A stretch of DNA of 64,000 bases from Streptomyces sp. NBC_00670 (lineage in GTDB: Bacteria; Actinomycetota; Actinomycetes; Streptomycetales; Streptomycetaceae): positions 2,061,501 through 2,125,500 of the forward strand of contig NZ_CP109017.1 of NCBI RefSeq assembly GCF_036226765.1. The letters run 5' to 3'. Numbering within the stretch: position 1 is the stretch's first letter; the number at the start of each line of letters is the position of its first letter. The notes beneath the pieces were generated by a model, which saw only the letters and a list, made by a program, of their open reading frames with translations, made no database searches and had not been told where the DNA came from. The position numbers and the translations under genes were made by a program. Positions 46,236 through 54,775 of this stretch are shown here, one piece after another.

Positions 46236-47867
46236 ATGCCTACTTCTGCCCAGACCCGCCGCGCCCTGCTCCGCACCAGTGCCCTCGCGGTCGCCGGGGC
46301 CGGTGCCCTCGCCGCCGCCCGCCCGCTGCCCGACCCGTCCTGCTCCACACCGGCCGGCACCCCCGGCGGCACCGCCGCCACGCTTCCCGCGCCGGCCGGC
46401 GACGCGAGGTCCGGCGAGGCGGCCACGTCCGGCGCCCGTGCCGTGCGCACCGTCCGGCTCACCGCCGTCTCCGGCACGGTCGACCTCGGCGGACGCACCG
46501 TCAGGACGTGGAGCTACGGCGACGATCTGCCCGGGCGGCAGATCCGGGTCACCGCGGGCGAGACCCTCGCCGTCACGCTCGCCAACCACCTGCCGCGGTC
46601 GACCACCCTGCACTGGCACGGCCTCGGGGTGCCCAACGCGATGGACGGCGTTCCCGGCATCACCCAGCGCGCGGTCCGGCCGGGCGCCGACTTCGTCTAC
46701 CGGTTCCCGCTCGACTCCCCCGGCACGTACTGGTACCACTCGCACGCCGGCGTCCAGGCGGACCGCGGCCTGTACGGGCCGCTGATCGTCGAGGACCCGC
46801 ACGAGCCGCTCGGCTACGACACGGAGTGGGTCGTCGTGCTCGACGACTGGCTGGACGGGGTGGGCGGCCGCACCCCCGACGCGGAGCTGAAGAAACTCCT
46901 CGGCGGCCGGGGCGGCGGCATGAGCATGTCCGACGGCGACGGCAAGGGCGGGGGCGGCGACAGCAGGGGCGGGGACGGGGACGGCGACCCGGAGGGTGAC
47001 GCGCACGGTTCCGCTCCGCACGGTTCCGACCGGGCCGGCCGGCGGCCGCAGCGGGGGAAGAGTGCGCTGCTCGGCGGGGTCGGCGGCGACGTCAAGTACC
47101 CGTACTACCTGGTCAACGGACGGACGGCTAACGCCCCCCGGGTCTTCGCGGCGCGGCCCGGGCAGCGGATCCGGATCCGGCTGATCAACGCGAGCGGCGA
47201 CACCGCGTTCCGGGTCGCGCTCGGCGGCCACCGGATGACGGTGACGCACACCGACGGCCACCCGGTGCGGCCCACCGACACGGACGCGCTGATGCTGGGC
47301 ATGGGCGAGCGGTACGACGTCCTGGTCACCGCCGGGGACGGCGTCTTCCCGCTGACCGCGCTCGCCGAGGGCAAGGGCGGGGCGGCGCGGGCGCTGCTGC
47401 GTACGGCGAGCGGGGCGGCGCCGGGGGCGTCGGCGCGGCCGAGGGAGCTGGACGGGCGGCTGGTGTCGGCGGACGAGCTGCTGGCGGACGACTCGGTGGC
47501 GATGGACGACCGGCGGCCGGACCGGACGCTGGGGTTGCGGCTGACCGGGACCATGAAGAAGTACGACTGGGCGTTCGGTGGGGAGCGGTACGACCCGGAG
47601 AAGGTGCGTGAGGTGCGGGCGGGGGAGCGGGTGCGGGTGGTGCTGACGAACGCGACGAAGATGTGGCATCCGGTGCATCTGCACGGGCACGCGTTCGCGT
47701 TGACCGGGACGCAGGACGGGCCGGGGGCGCGGAAGGACACGGTTGCCGTGCTGCCGGGGAGGTCGGTGGCGGTGGACTTCGACGCGGTGAATCCGGGGGT
47801 GTGGATGCTGCACTGCCACAACGCGTACCACCAGGAGGCGGGGATGATGACGTTGCTGCGGTACTGA
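46236..47867 (+). CDS. secreted multicopper oxidase
   Basis: A 543-residue copper oxidase. All four copper motifs are present: HWHG (H126, H128), WYHSHAG (H168, H170), HPVHLHGH (H478, H481, H483) and HCHNAYHQEAGM (H526, C527, H528, H532, M537), so type 1, 2 and 3 sites can form. The N-terminus TRRALLRTSALAVAGAGALAAARP looks like a Tat-type signal. At about 225-280 there is a Gly/Asp/His-rich, probably disordered insert (GGGMSMSDGDGKGGGGD and beyond) between domains. Likely roles are copper resistance or phenol oxidation. The start is the ATG at 46236 with only a weak ribosome site. Confidence 0.92.
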   Translation: MPTSAQTRRALLRTSALAVAGAGALAAARPLPDPSCSTPAGTPGGTAATLPAPAGDARSGEAATSGARAVRTVRLTAVSGTVDLGGRTVRTWSYGDDLPGRQIRVTAGETLAVTLANHLPRSTTLHWHGLGVPNAMDGVPGITQRAVRPGADFVYRFPLDSPGTYWYHSHAGVQADRGLYGPLIVEDPHEPLGYDTEWVVVLDDWLDGVGGRTPDAELKKLLGGRGGGMSMSDGDGKGGGGDSRGGDGDGDPEGDAHGSAPHGSDRAGRRPQRGKSALLGGVGGDVKYPYYLVNGRTANAPRVFAARPGQRIRIRLINASGDTAFRVALGGHRMTVTHTDGHPVRPTDTDALMLGMGERYDVLVTAGDGVFPLTALAEGKGGAARALLRTASGAAPGASARPRELDGRLVSADELLADDSVAMDDRRPDRTLGLRLTGTMKKYDWAFGGERYDPEKVREVRAGERVRVVLTNATKMWHPVHLHGHAFALTGTQDGPGARKDTVAVLPGRSVAVDFDAVNPGVWMLHCHNAYHQEAGMMTLLRY

Positions 47868-47902
47868 GGGGGGTGCCTGTGGGGGTGCCTGCGGGGGGTT
47901 TC

Positions 47903-48000
47903 TCGCCCCCGCCGCCCCTACCCTTCCCATCCCCCGGGGGCTGCGCCCCCGGACCCCCCTACGGAGCTTCGCTCCGTTTTGCGCAGTTCCCCGCGCCCCT
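47903..48000 (+). repeat. 3'-end repeat element, copy D
   Basis: The 30-bp core (47903-47932, one change) begins 36 bases after the oxidase stop. It is followed by three more pieces: a CCGGGGGC hairpin (47934-47952), an ACGGAGC-TTC-GCTCCGT hairpin (47961-47977) and one arm of the GCGCAGTTCCCCGCGCCCCT element (47981-48000). Confidence 0.8.
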
Positions 48001-48047
48001 GATTACGGCGCGGGCATCGTGTCTGTGTGACGATTACACTGGGCGGC

Positions 48048-49808
48048 GTGCCTCAACTACGTCTCGCCCTGAATCAGATCGACTCGACCGTCGGTGACCT
48101 CTCCGGGAACGTGAAGGCCGTGCTTCGGCGGGCCCGGGAGTGTGCCGGGCAGGGAGCGCACCTCGTGGCGTTCCCGGAGATGGTGCTCACCGGGTATCCC
48201 GTGGAGGATCTCGCCCTGCGGTCCTCCTTCGTCGAGGCCAGCCGGGCCGCCGTGCGCGAGCTCGCGGCGCGGCTCGCCGACGAGGGCCTGGGCGAGCTGC
48301 CCGTCCTCGTCGGCTACCTCGACCGCTCGGAGTCCGCGCAGCCGAAGTACGGCCAGCCGGCCGGCACCCCCCGCAACGCCGCCGCCGTGCTGTACCGCGG
48401 CGAGATCGCGCTCCGCTTCGCCAAGCACCACCTGCCCAACTACGGCGTCTTCGACGAGTTCCGCTACTTCGTGCCCGGCGACACCATGCCCGTCCTGCGG
48501 CTGCACGGCGTCGACATCGCCCTCGCCATCTGCGAGGACCTGTGGCAGGACGGCGGCCGCGTGCCCGCCGCCCGCTCGGCGAAGGCCGGGCTGCTGCTCT
48601 CCGTCAACGCCTCCCCGTACGAGCGCGACAAGGACGACACCCGCCTGGAGCTGGTGCGCAAGCGCGCCCGGGAGGCCGGCTGCACCACCGCCTACCTGGC
48701 CATGATGGGCGGGCAGGACGAGCTGGTGTTCGACGGCGACACCATCGTCGTCGACCGCGAGGGCGAGGTCGTCTCGCGGGCGCCGCAGTTCCAGGAGTGC
48801 GCGGTGATGCTCGACCTCGACCTGCCCGGCGTCGCCGCGGACGCGCCGGCCGACGGTGACGTCGTCGACGACGGGCTGCGCGTCGAACGCCTGGTCGTCT
48901 CCGAGGAGCCCCTCCCGGCCTACGAGCCCGAGCTGACCGGCGGCTACGCGGACCGGCTGGAGGACGTCGAGGAGATCTACTCCGCGCTCGTCGTCGGCCT
49001 GCGCGCGTACGTCAAGAAGAACGGTTTCCGCTCGGTGCTGATCGGTCTGTCCGGCGGCATCGACTCCGCGCTGGTGGCCGCGCTCGCGTGCGACGCGGTG
49101 GGCCCGGAGAATGTGTACGGCGTCTCGATGCCGTCGAAGTACTCGTCCGAGCACTCCCGCGACGACGCGGCGGAGCTGGCCCGGCGTACGGGGCTCAACT
49201 TCCGTACGGTGTCGATCGCGCCGATGTTCGACGCCTACATGTCGGCCACGGAGCTGACCGGGCTCGCCGAGGAGAACCTCCAGTCGCGGCTGCGCGGCAC
49301 GCTGCTCATGGCGATCTCCAACCAGGAGGGCCACATCGTGCTGGCCCCGGGCAACAAGTCCGAGCTGGCGGTGGGGTACTCGACGCTGTACGGGGACTCG
49401 GTGGGCGCGTACGGGCCGATCAAGGACGTGTACAAGACGACGGTCTTCGAGCTGGCGCGGTGGCGGAACCGGTCGGCCGAGGAGCGGGGCGAGACGCCGC
49501 CGATCCCGGAGAACTCCATCTCCAAGCCGCCGAGCGCGGAGCTGCGGCCGGGGCAGGTCGACACGGACTCCCTGCCGGACTATCCCGTCCTGGACGCGAT
49601 CCTCGACCGGTACGTGGACCGCGATCAGGGGGCCGACGAGATCGTCGCGGCCGGGTTCGAGCGGGAGCTGGTCGTCAGGACGCTGCGGATGGTGGACACG
49701 GCGGAGTACAAGCGGCGCCAGTACCCGCCGGGCACGAAGATCTCCGCGAAGGGCTTCGGCAAGGACCGCCGCCTGCCCATCACCAACGCGTGGCGCGAAC
49801 GGGGTTAG
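48048..49808 (+). CDS. nadE: glutamine-dependent NAD+ synthetase
   Basis: A 586-residue two-domain enzyme for the last step of NAD synthesis. The N-terminal carbon-nitrogen hydrolase domain has the triad E44 (AFPEMVLTGYP), K126 (FAKHHLPNYG) and C162 (ICEDLWQDGG), which frees ammonia from glutamine. The C-terminal synthetase domain has the ATP loop GLSGGIDSALVAALACDAVG and ends in ISAKGFGKDRRLPITNAWRE. I start it at GTG 48048 (PQLRLALNQID), as in homologues. It has no clear ribosome site but TACACT lies seven bases upstream, which suggests a leaderless message. An in-frame GTG at 48027 is an alternative. Confidence 0.95.
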   Translation: MPQLRLALNQIDSTVGDLSGNVKAVLRRARECAGQGAHLVAFPEMVLTGYPVEDLALRSSFVEASRAAVRELAARLADEGLGELPVLVGYLDRSESAQPKYGQPAGTPRNAAAVLYRGEIALRFAKHHLPNYGVFDEFRYFVPGDTMPVLRLHGVDIALAICEDLWQDGGRVPAARSAKAGLLLSVNASPYERDKDDTRLELVRKRAREAGCTTAYLAMMGGQDELVFDGDTIVVDREGEVVSRAPQFQECAVMLDLDLPGVAADAPADGDVVDDGLRVERLVVSEEPLPAYEPELTGGYADRLEDVEEIYSALVVGLRAYVKKNGFRSVLIGLSGGIDSALVAALACDAVGPENVYGVSMPSKYSSEHSRDDAAELARRTGLNFRTVSIAPMFDAYMSATELTGLAEENLQSRLRGTLLMAISNQEGHIVLAPGNKSELAVGYSTLYGDSVGAYGPIKDVYKTTVFELARWRNRSAEERGETPPIPENSISKPPSAELRPGQVDTDSLPDYPVLDAILDRYVDRDQGADEIVAAGFERELVVRTLRMVDTAEYKRRQYPPGTKISAKGFGKDRRLPITNAWRERG

Positions 49809-49841
49809 AGCCCGCCCTCACGTCCCGGTCGGGCCGCGCCC

Positions 49842-50885
49842 CTACTCCCCGTCGCCGGTGAGCTCAACGCTCGCCGCGATGGGGAGGTGGTCGCTGCCGG
49901 TCTCCGGCAGCGTCCACGACGACACCGGCTTCACGCCCTTGACCATGATCTGGTCGATGCGGGCCATCGGGAACGACGCCGGCCAGCTGAAGCCGAAGCC
50001 GCTGCCCACCGCGCCCTGCGTGGAGCGCATCTGCGAGGTGACCGCGGTGAGCGCGCGGTCGTTCATCGTGCCGTTGGCGTCGGCGAGCAGGACGATCCGG
50101 GACTGCTTCTCGTGCGCGATGGCGTCGCCCAGCGCGTCCGCGCTGCGGTCGCGCTCGCGGGCGGTGAACCCGGCCCGCAGCTTCACCCGCACGGAGGGCA
50201 GGTGGGCGACGTAGACGGCGAGCCGCCCCTCGGGCGTGGCGATCGTCGCCCGCATCGCGCGCTTCCAGCCGAGCCTGATGTCGACGGCCTTGACGCCGCT
50301 CATCGGGTACTTGCTCCACAGCCCGACCGTGCCGACCACCGCGTGGTACTTGTACGTCGGCTCCAGCAGGTTCTCGTACGTGGGCACCGCGGAGGCCTTG
50401 AGTTCCTGGAGCGCGAGCACGTCGGCGCCCGCGGCGGCGATCGAGCGGGCGGTGCCGGAGGGGTCGGCGTTGCTCGCGTTGACGTTGTGCGTGGCGACGG
50501 TCAGGTCGCCGCCGCCCTCGGCGGTCTTGTCGGAGAGCAGGCCGCCGAAGAGGTCCGTCCAGACCAGGACGGGCACCAGCAGGGCGATCAGCGCGGTCGC
50601 CGAGCGGCGCACCAGCGCGAGTACCAGCAGGACCGGGACGAGGACGCCCAGCCAGGGCAGGAAGGTCTCCAGGAGGCTGCCGAAGTTGCCGACCCGGTTG
50701 GGCACGCTCTCGTGCAGGGCCATCAGCAGTCCGAGGAGGACCGCGAGGACGGCGAGGACGATGCCCCGGCGCCAGATGCCGCGGTCGGTGCGCAGGCGGT
50801 GCCACAGCCGCCGGAACCGGGCTCCCCGACGGCCGTCCCCGTTCCCGTCGTCGTTGCCGGTCTCCGTCATTTGCGCCTGCGCCAT
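49842..50885 (-). CDS. membrane-anchored endonuclease/exonuclease/phosphatase family protein
   Basis: A 347-residue protein with three N-terminal membrane segments (GIVLAVLAVLLGLLMAL, FLPWLGVLVPVLLVLALV, ATALIALLVPVLVW) and an EEP domain outside: ATHNVNASNADPSGTARSIAAAGADVLALQEL, VYVAHLPSVRVKLR, VLLADANGTMNDRA and GSDHLPIAASVEL carry the Asn, Glu, Asp-x-Asn and Asp-His residues of the catalytic site. Such proteins act as extracytoplasmic phosphodiesterases on nucleic acids or phospholipids; the substrate is unknown. The ATG at 50885 is seven bases after GAGG. Confidence 0.85.
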   Translation of the reverse strand: MAQAQMTETGNDDGNGDGRRGARFRRLWHRLRTDRGIWRRGIVLAVLAVLLGLLMALHESVPNRVGNFGSLLETFLPWLGVLVPVLLVLALVRRSATALIALLVPVLVWTDLFGGLLSDKTAEGGGDLTVATHNVNASNADPSGTARSIAAAGADVLALQELKASAVPTYENLLEPTYKYHAVVGTVGLWSKYPMSGVKAVDIRLGWKRAMRATIATPEGRLAVYVAHLPSVRVKLRAGFTARERDRSADALGDAIAHEKQSRIVLLADANGTMNDRALTAVTSQMRSTQGAVGSGFGFSWPASFPMARIDQIMVKGVKPVSSWTLPETGSDHLPIAASVELTGDGE

Positions 50886-51139
50886 ACCGTCGCCTCACAC
50901 CTTGCCCGTGCACGTCGTCGTCCCCGTGGAGGAAAACCCTAGGGGATGATCGCTTCCGTACGGCGCCCGCCCGGGCGGCCGTACCCGCACAAGGACGACG
51001 AAGGCGGCGTCCCGCGTTCCGAACGGAAGCGGAACGGGCGATTCTTGTGACGAAATGCGCACACGGCCCGGTCGGGAACTGCCTTCTGACGGCGTGTGGG
51101 AGGCCCGGCCGCCGGACAACCGGAAGGCCGGACGGGCCG
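50886..51139. other. 254-bp intergenic region
   Basis: This gap precedes the EEP gene and follows the TetR gene. It contains a GTACGG...CCGTAC hairpin around CGCCC/GGGCG (about 50957-50983) and near 51100-51140 a CCGG-rich inverted repeat that may end the TetR transcript. No gene or RNA is visible. Confidence 0.5.
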
Positions 51140-51775
51140 TCAGCGGGGCGGTTCTCCGGCGGGCGGGCACAGGCCTTCCATGACGGTGTCGACGATGCGC
51201 TCCGCGAGGTCCTCGGGGAGGTCGCCGTCCGGGCGCAGGACGGACCGCAGGAGCATGGGCCCGGTGAGGAGGTCGTAGGCGAGCCGCACGTCGACGTCGG
51301 CGCGGATCTCGCCGCGCTGCTGCGCCTGCCGCAGCACCTCGACGAGGGCGTTGCGGCGGGGTCTGACGACGGACGTCTCGTAGGCCGCCCAGATCCGGGG
51401 GCTGGACTTCATCTGCGCGTGGACGTTGCGCAGCACCGCCGAGGACCGGCCGGCCAGGCCGCGTCGGCGCATCCACTCCAGCATGACCACCAGGTCGTCG
51501 CGGAGCGAGGTGCCGGGCAGCAGGGGCTCGGCGGGCTCGGCGGCGCGCACGACGTCGACGAAGAGCTCCTCCTTGCCGCGCCAGCGCCGGTAGATCGTGG
51601 CCTTGCCGACGCCGGCCGTGCGGGCGATCCGCTCCATGGAGAGTTCGGCGAGCGGCACGCCGTCCTCCAGGAGGGTGAGGACCCCCTCGATGATGGCGTG
51701 CTCCAGCGCCTCGCTGCGGGGCCGCCCGCGTGCGGGCGTGCCCCGCTGTCCGGCGGTGCTGTCGGCAAGGGTCAC
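51140..51775 (-). CDS. TetR-family regulator downstream of an MFS pump
   Basis: A 211-residue regulator with a GTG start at 51775, six bases after GGAG. The HTH is SEALEHAIIEGVLTLLEDGVPLAELSMERIARTAGVGKATIYRRWRGKEELFVDV, and the C-terminal part (LRQAQQRGEIRADVDVRLAYDLLTGPMLLRSVL) is the TetR_C_16 type usual in actinobacterial regulators of efflux. It follows the MFS gene on the same strand after 80 bases, so it probably represses the pump and itself. Confidence 0.88.
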   Translation of the reverse strand: MTLADSTAGQRGTPARGRPRSEALEHAIIEGVLTLLEDGVPLAELSMERIARTAGVGKATIYRRWRGKEELFVDVVRAAEPAEPLLPGTSLRDDLVVMLEWMRRRGLAGRSSAVLRNVHAQMKSSPRIWAAYETSVVRPRRNALVEVLRQAQQRGEIRADVDVRLAYDLLTGPMLLRSVLRPDGDLPEDLAERIVDTVMEGLCPPAGEPPR

Positions 51776-51855
51776 GTGGTGCTCCGTTCGTCTCCTGTGC
51801 TGCCAGGATCCCCCACTGCCCCCGTGTGTCCGTGCGCCGCCCCGGGACCGGCCGG

Positions 51856-53448
51856 TCAGTCCCGGCTGGTGACGAGTTCCGGTTCCGCCTCGCCCGCGGG
51901 CTCCGCGGGGGCCTTCCCGGGCAGGAAGACGCCCGCCACGACCGCGCCGAGCACCGCGACGCCCGCACCCCACAGAGCCGTGACGTGCATGGCGTGCAGG
52001 AAGGCGTCGTTGGCGGGGCCGACCAGGGCGTCGCCGCGCGGGCCCAGCTTGTGCGCGACGCCCAGGGTGGCCTCGATGGACTCGCCGGCGGTGTGCCGCA
52101 GGCCGGCCGGGACCCGGGACAGGCTGCCCTCGATGCCGTTGCGGTAGGCCGTGGAGAGCACCGAGCCGAGGACGGCGATGCCGAGCGCGCCGCCGACCTG
52201 GCGGAAGGTGTTGCTGAGCGCGGAGGCGGAGCCGGCCTTCTCGCGCGGCAGGGCCTGCATGATGACCACGCTGGTCGGGGTCATGATGTGCGCCATGCCG
52301 GTGCCCATGAGGAAGAACATCACCTCGAGGATCCAGATCGGGGTGTCGGAGTCGAGCACCACGAACGCGGCCAGCATCGCGGAGAGCAGCAGCAGTCCGG
52401 CGGTGGTCGTCGCCCTGTTGCCGAAGCGGTCGACGAGGAGCCGGGCCCGTGGCGCGAAGATCATCTGCGCGGCGGCCAGCGGCAGCATCAGCAGACCGGT
52501 CTCCAGCGGCGAGAAGCCCCGCACGCTCTGGGTGTAGAAGACGGAGAAGAAGGTCACGCCCATCAGTGCGAAGAAGACCAGGGTGATCGCGACGATGGCG
52601 GCCGAGAACACCCGGTTCTTGAAGTAGCCGATGTCGATGGACGGGTGGTCGCTGCGCTTCTCGTGGAGCACGAAGAGGACCAGCACGGCGAGCCCGCCCA
52701 GGCTGCTGGCCAGCACCTTGGGGTCGGTGAAGTCGGCCAGCTGGCCGCCCTTGATGATGCCGTAGACGAGCAGGACCAGGCCGATGACGGACAGGACGAC
52801 GCCGAGCGGGTCGACGCGGCCGGGGCGCGGGTCGCGGGAGTCCGGGACCAGCCAGATCATCAGGCCGAGCGCCAGGACGACGATGGGCACGTTGACCAGG
52901 AAGACCGAGCCCCACCAGAAGTGGTCCAGGAGGAGGCCGCCGGTGATCGGGCCGATCGCGATGGCGAGGCCGACGCCGCCGGCCCAGATGCCGATGGCCT
53001 TGGGCTGCTCGTCGCGCTCGAAGACGTTCATGAGGACGGCGAGGGTGGCCGGCATGACGAACGCGGCACCCAGGCCCATGATCGCCCGGAAGACGATGAG
53101 CTGGACGGGTGAGCCGGACTCGGCGGCGAGCGCCGAGCCGATGCCGAAGACGGCGAGACCGGCCAGCAGCGTCTTCTTGCGGCCCAGCCGGTCGCCGAGC
53201 AGTCCGGCGGTGAAAAGCAGCCCGGCGAAGACGAGGGTGTAGGCGTTGATCGCCCACTCCAGCTCGCTCTGGGTGGCGCCGAGGCCGGTGGGGGCCGGGG
53301 TGGAGATGGTCTTGATGGCCACGTTGAGGATCGAGTTGTCGAGCACCACGATCAACAGGCTCAGCATGAGCGCGCCGAGGATGGCCCACCGTCGCCGGTG
53401 CACCGCCTCCGGCACCCGGCGCTCGGCCGGGGCAGCGGGAGTTGTCAT
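51856..53448 (-). CDS. MFS multidrug transporter (DHA2/EmrB-QacA type)
   Basis: A 530-residue, 14-helix antiporter. Motif D1 reads [19 protein letters not shown], motif A reads [17 protein letters not shown], and [19 protein letters not shown] is typical of the family. The start is the ATG at 53448; the ribosome site is weak. The TetR gene follows in the same direction, and an inverted repeat lies 23 bases upstream, in promoter position. It probably exports drugs or its own host's metabolites. Confidence 0.92.
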   Translation of the reverse strand: MTTPAAPAERRVPEAVHRRRWAILGALMLSLLIVVLDNSILNVAIKTISTPAPTGLGATQSELEWAINAYTLVFAGLLFTAGLLGDRLGRKKTLLAGLAVFGIGSALAAESGSPVQLIVFRAIMGLGAAFVMPATLAVLMNVFERDEQPKAIGIWAGGVGLAIAIGPITGGLLLDHFWWGSVFLVNVPIVVLALGLMIWLVPDSRDPRPGRVDPLGVVLSVIGLVLLVYGIIKGGQLADFTDPKVLASSLGGLAVLVLFVLHEKRSDHPSIDIGYFKNRVFSAAIVAITLVFFALMGVTFFSVFYTQSVRGFSPLETGLLMLPLAAAQMIFAPRARLLVDRFGNRATTTAGLLLLSAMLAAFVVLDSDTPIWILEVMFFLMGTGMAHIMTPTSVVIMQALPREKAGSASALSNTFRQVGGALGIAVLGSVLSTAYRNGIEGSLSRVPAGLRHTAGESIEATLGVAHKLGPRGDALVGPANDAFLHAMHVTALWGAGVAVLGAVVAGVFLPGKAPAEPAGEAEPELVTSRD

Positions 53449-53470
53449 GGAACGAGCGTAGGACGAATTC

Positions 53471-53493
53471 CGATACGGCACCGTCTCGTATCG
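53471..53493. promoter_or_regulatory. inverted repeat in front of the MFS-tetR operon
   Basis: CGATACG (53471-53477) and CGTATCG (53487-53493) form a perfect 7-9-7 repeat 23 bases upstream of the MFS start. It is a good candidate operator for the TetR at 51140. Confidence 0.6.
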
Positions 53494-53658
53494 AAACTCT
53501 TTACGGAGGCGTTACGGAGCCGGGCGGGACGGGACCACCGCGCGTGAGACGGGGATCGCCCCGCCCCACTCTGGTCCGCCGCACCCCGAGGTGCCACCAT
53601 GGAAAACGGTCCGGGGACGCCGTCAGGGCGCCTCGAGATGACAGAAGGAGCCGTTGCG

Positions 53659-54546
53659 ATGACGCAGTTCTCGGCTGCCCACGAGCAGTCCGCGCCGGGC
53701 GCGCTGAAGCCCTCCGGCGACAGCAGGGCGCTGTACGGGGGCAAGGGCACCCGGCGGATCACCGTCCGCGACATCACCGCCGCCAAGGAGCGCGGCGAGA
53801 AGTGGCCCATGCTCACCGCGTACGACGCGATGACCGCGTCCGTGTTCGACGAGGCCGGCATCCCGGTGATGCTCGTCGGCGACTCGGCGGGCAACTGCCA
53901 CCTGGGGTACGACACCACCGTCCCCGTCACCCTCGACGAGATGACCATGCTCTCCGCGGCCGTCGTGCGCGGCACCCGGCGTGCGCTGATCGTGGCCGAC
54001 CTGCCGTTCGGCTCGTACCAGGAGGGCCCGGTACAGGCGCTGCGCTCGGCGACCCGGCTGGTGAAGGAGGCCGGGGTCGGCGCGGTGAAGCTGGAGGGCG
54101 GCGAACGCTCGCACCGCCAGATCGAGCTGCTGGTGGAGTCCGGCATCCCGGTCATGGCGCACATCGGCCTGACTCCGCAGTCCGTCAACGCGATGGGCTA
54201 CCGCGTGCAGGGCCGCGGCGAGGAGGCCGCCCAGCAGCTGCTGCGGGACGCGAAGGCGGTGCAGGACGCGGGCGCGTTCGCGGTCGTCCTCGAACTGGTC
54301 CCGGCGGAGCTCGCAGCCGAGGTGACCCGGGTGCTGCACATCCCGACCGTCGGCATCGGCGCCGGCCCCGAGACCGACGCCCAGGTCCTGGTCTGGACGG
54401 ACATGATGGGCCTGACCTCCGGCCGGGTCCCCAAGTTCGTCAAGCAGTACGCCGAGCTGCGCCGCACCATGGGCGACGCGGCGAAGGCCTTCGCGGAGGA
54501 GGTCGTGGGCGGCACGTTCCCGACGGAGGAGCACTCCGTCCACTGA
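53659..54546 (+). CDS. panB: 3-methyl-2-oxobutanoate hydroxymethyltransferase (pantothenate synthesis)
   Basis: A 295-residue enzyme that makes ketopantoate from 2-oxoisovalerate and methylene-tetrahydrofolate. Landmarks are [48 protein letters not shown] (metal-binding VGDS), [34 protein letters not shown] and [16 protein letters not shown]. The ATG at 53659 is eight bases after AGAAGGAG; a longer frame from 53599 lacks such a site. About 25 extra N-terminal residues precede the conserved core. It stands as a single gene with its own terminator. Confidence 0.96.
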   Translation: MTQFSAAHEQSAPGALKPSGDSRALYGGKGTRRITVRDITAAKERGEKWPMLTAYDAMTASVFDEAGIPVMLVGDSAGNCHLGYDTTVPVTLDEMTMLSAAVVRGTRRALIVADLPFGSYQEGPVQALRSATRLVKEAGVGAVKLEGGERSHRQIELLVESGIPVMAHIGLTPQSVNAMGYRVQGRGEEAAQQLLRDAKAVQDAGAFAVVLELVPAELAAEVTRVLHIPTVGIGAGPETDAQVLVWTDMMGLTSGRVPKFVKQYAELRRTMGDAAKAFAEEVVGGTFPTEEHSVH

Positions 54547-54557
54547 GCAGGACGCGC

Positions 54558-54594
54558 GCACGGCCCCGCTCCCCTTCGGTGGGGGCGGGCCGTG
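54558..54594 (+). terminator. terminator after panB
   Basis: GCACGGCCC...GGGCCGTGC arms, with further CCCC/GGGG pairing around a TTCGGT loop, begin 12 bases after the panB stop. Confidence 0.7.
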
Positions 54595-54775
54595 CCGGTT
54601 CCCGGCCGCGCCGCGCCGACACTCCGTCGAAGCCATGGCCACGACTTGCCCGGAAACGGGTCGATTCGAGACGCTTCGGCAACGGAACGGTGTCGAGGAC
54701 GCCTCCGGCCCAGCGCGCTCTCCCGTACCGGTGGTGCACTGGTGGTGACGGGACGTAGACCCTCGGGGAGCGGCG

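Noticed and set aside
53471..54700. Similarity between the palindrome near 53471 and a sequence near 54660 before the zinc-ribbon unit
   Set aside because: They share only short pieces (CGAGACG, ACGGTG) in different order, which is not enough to call a common site.
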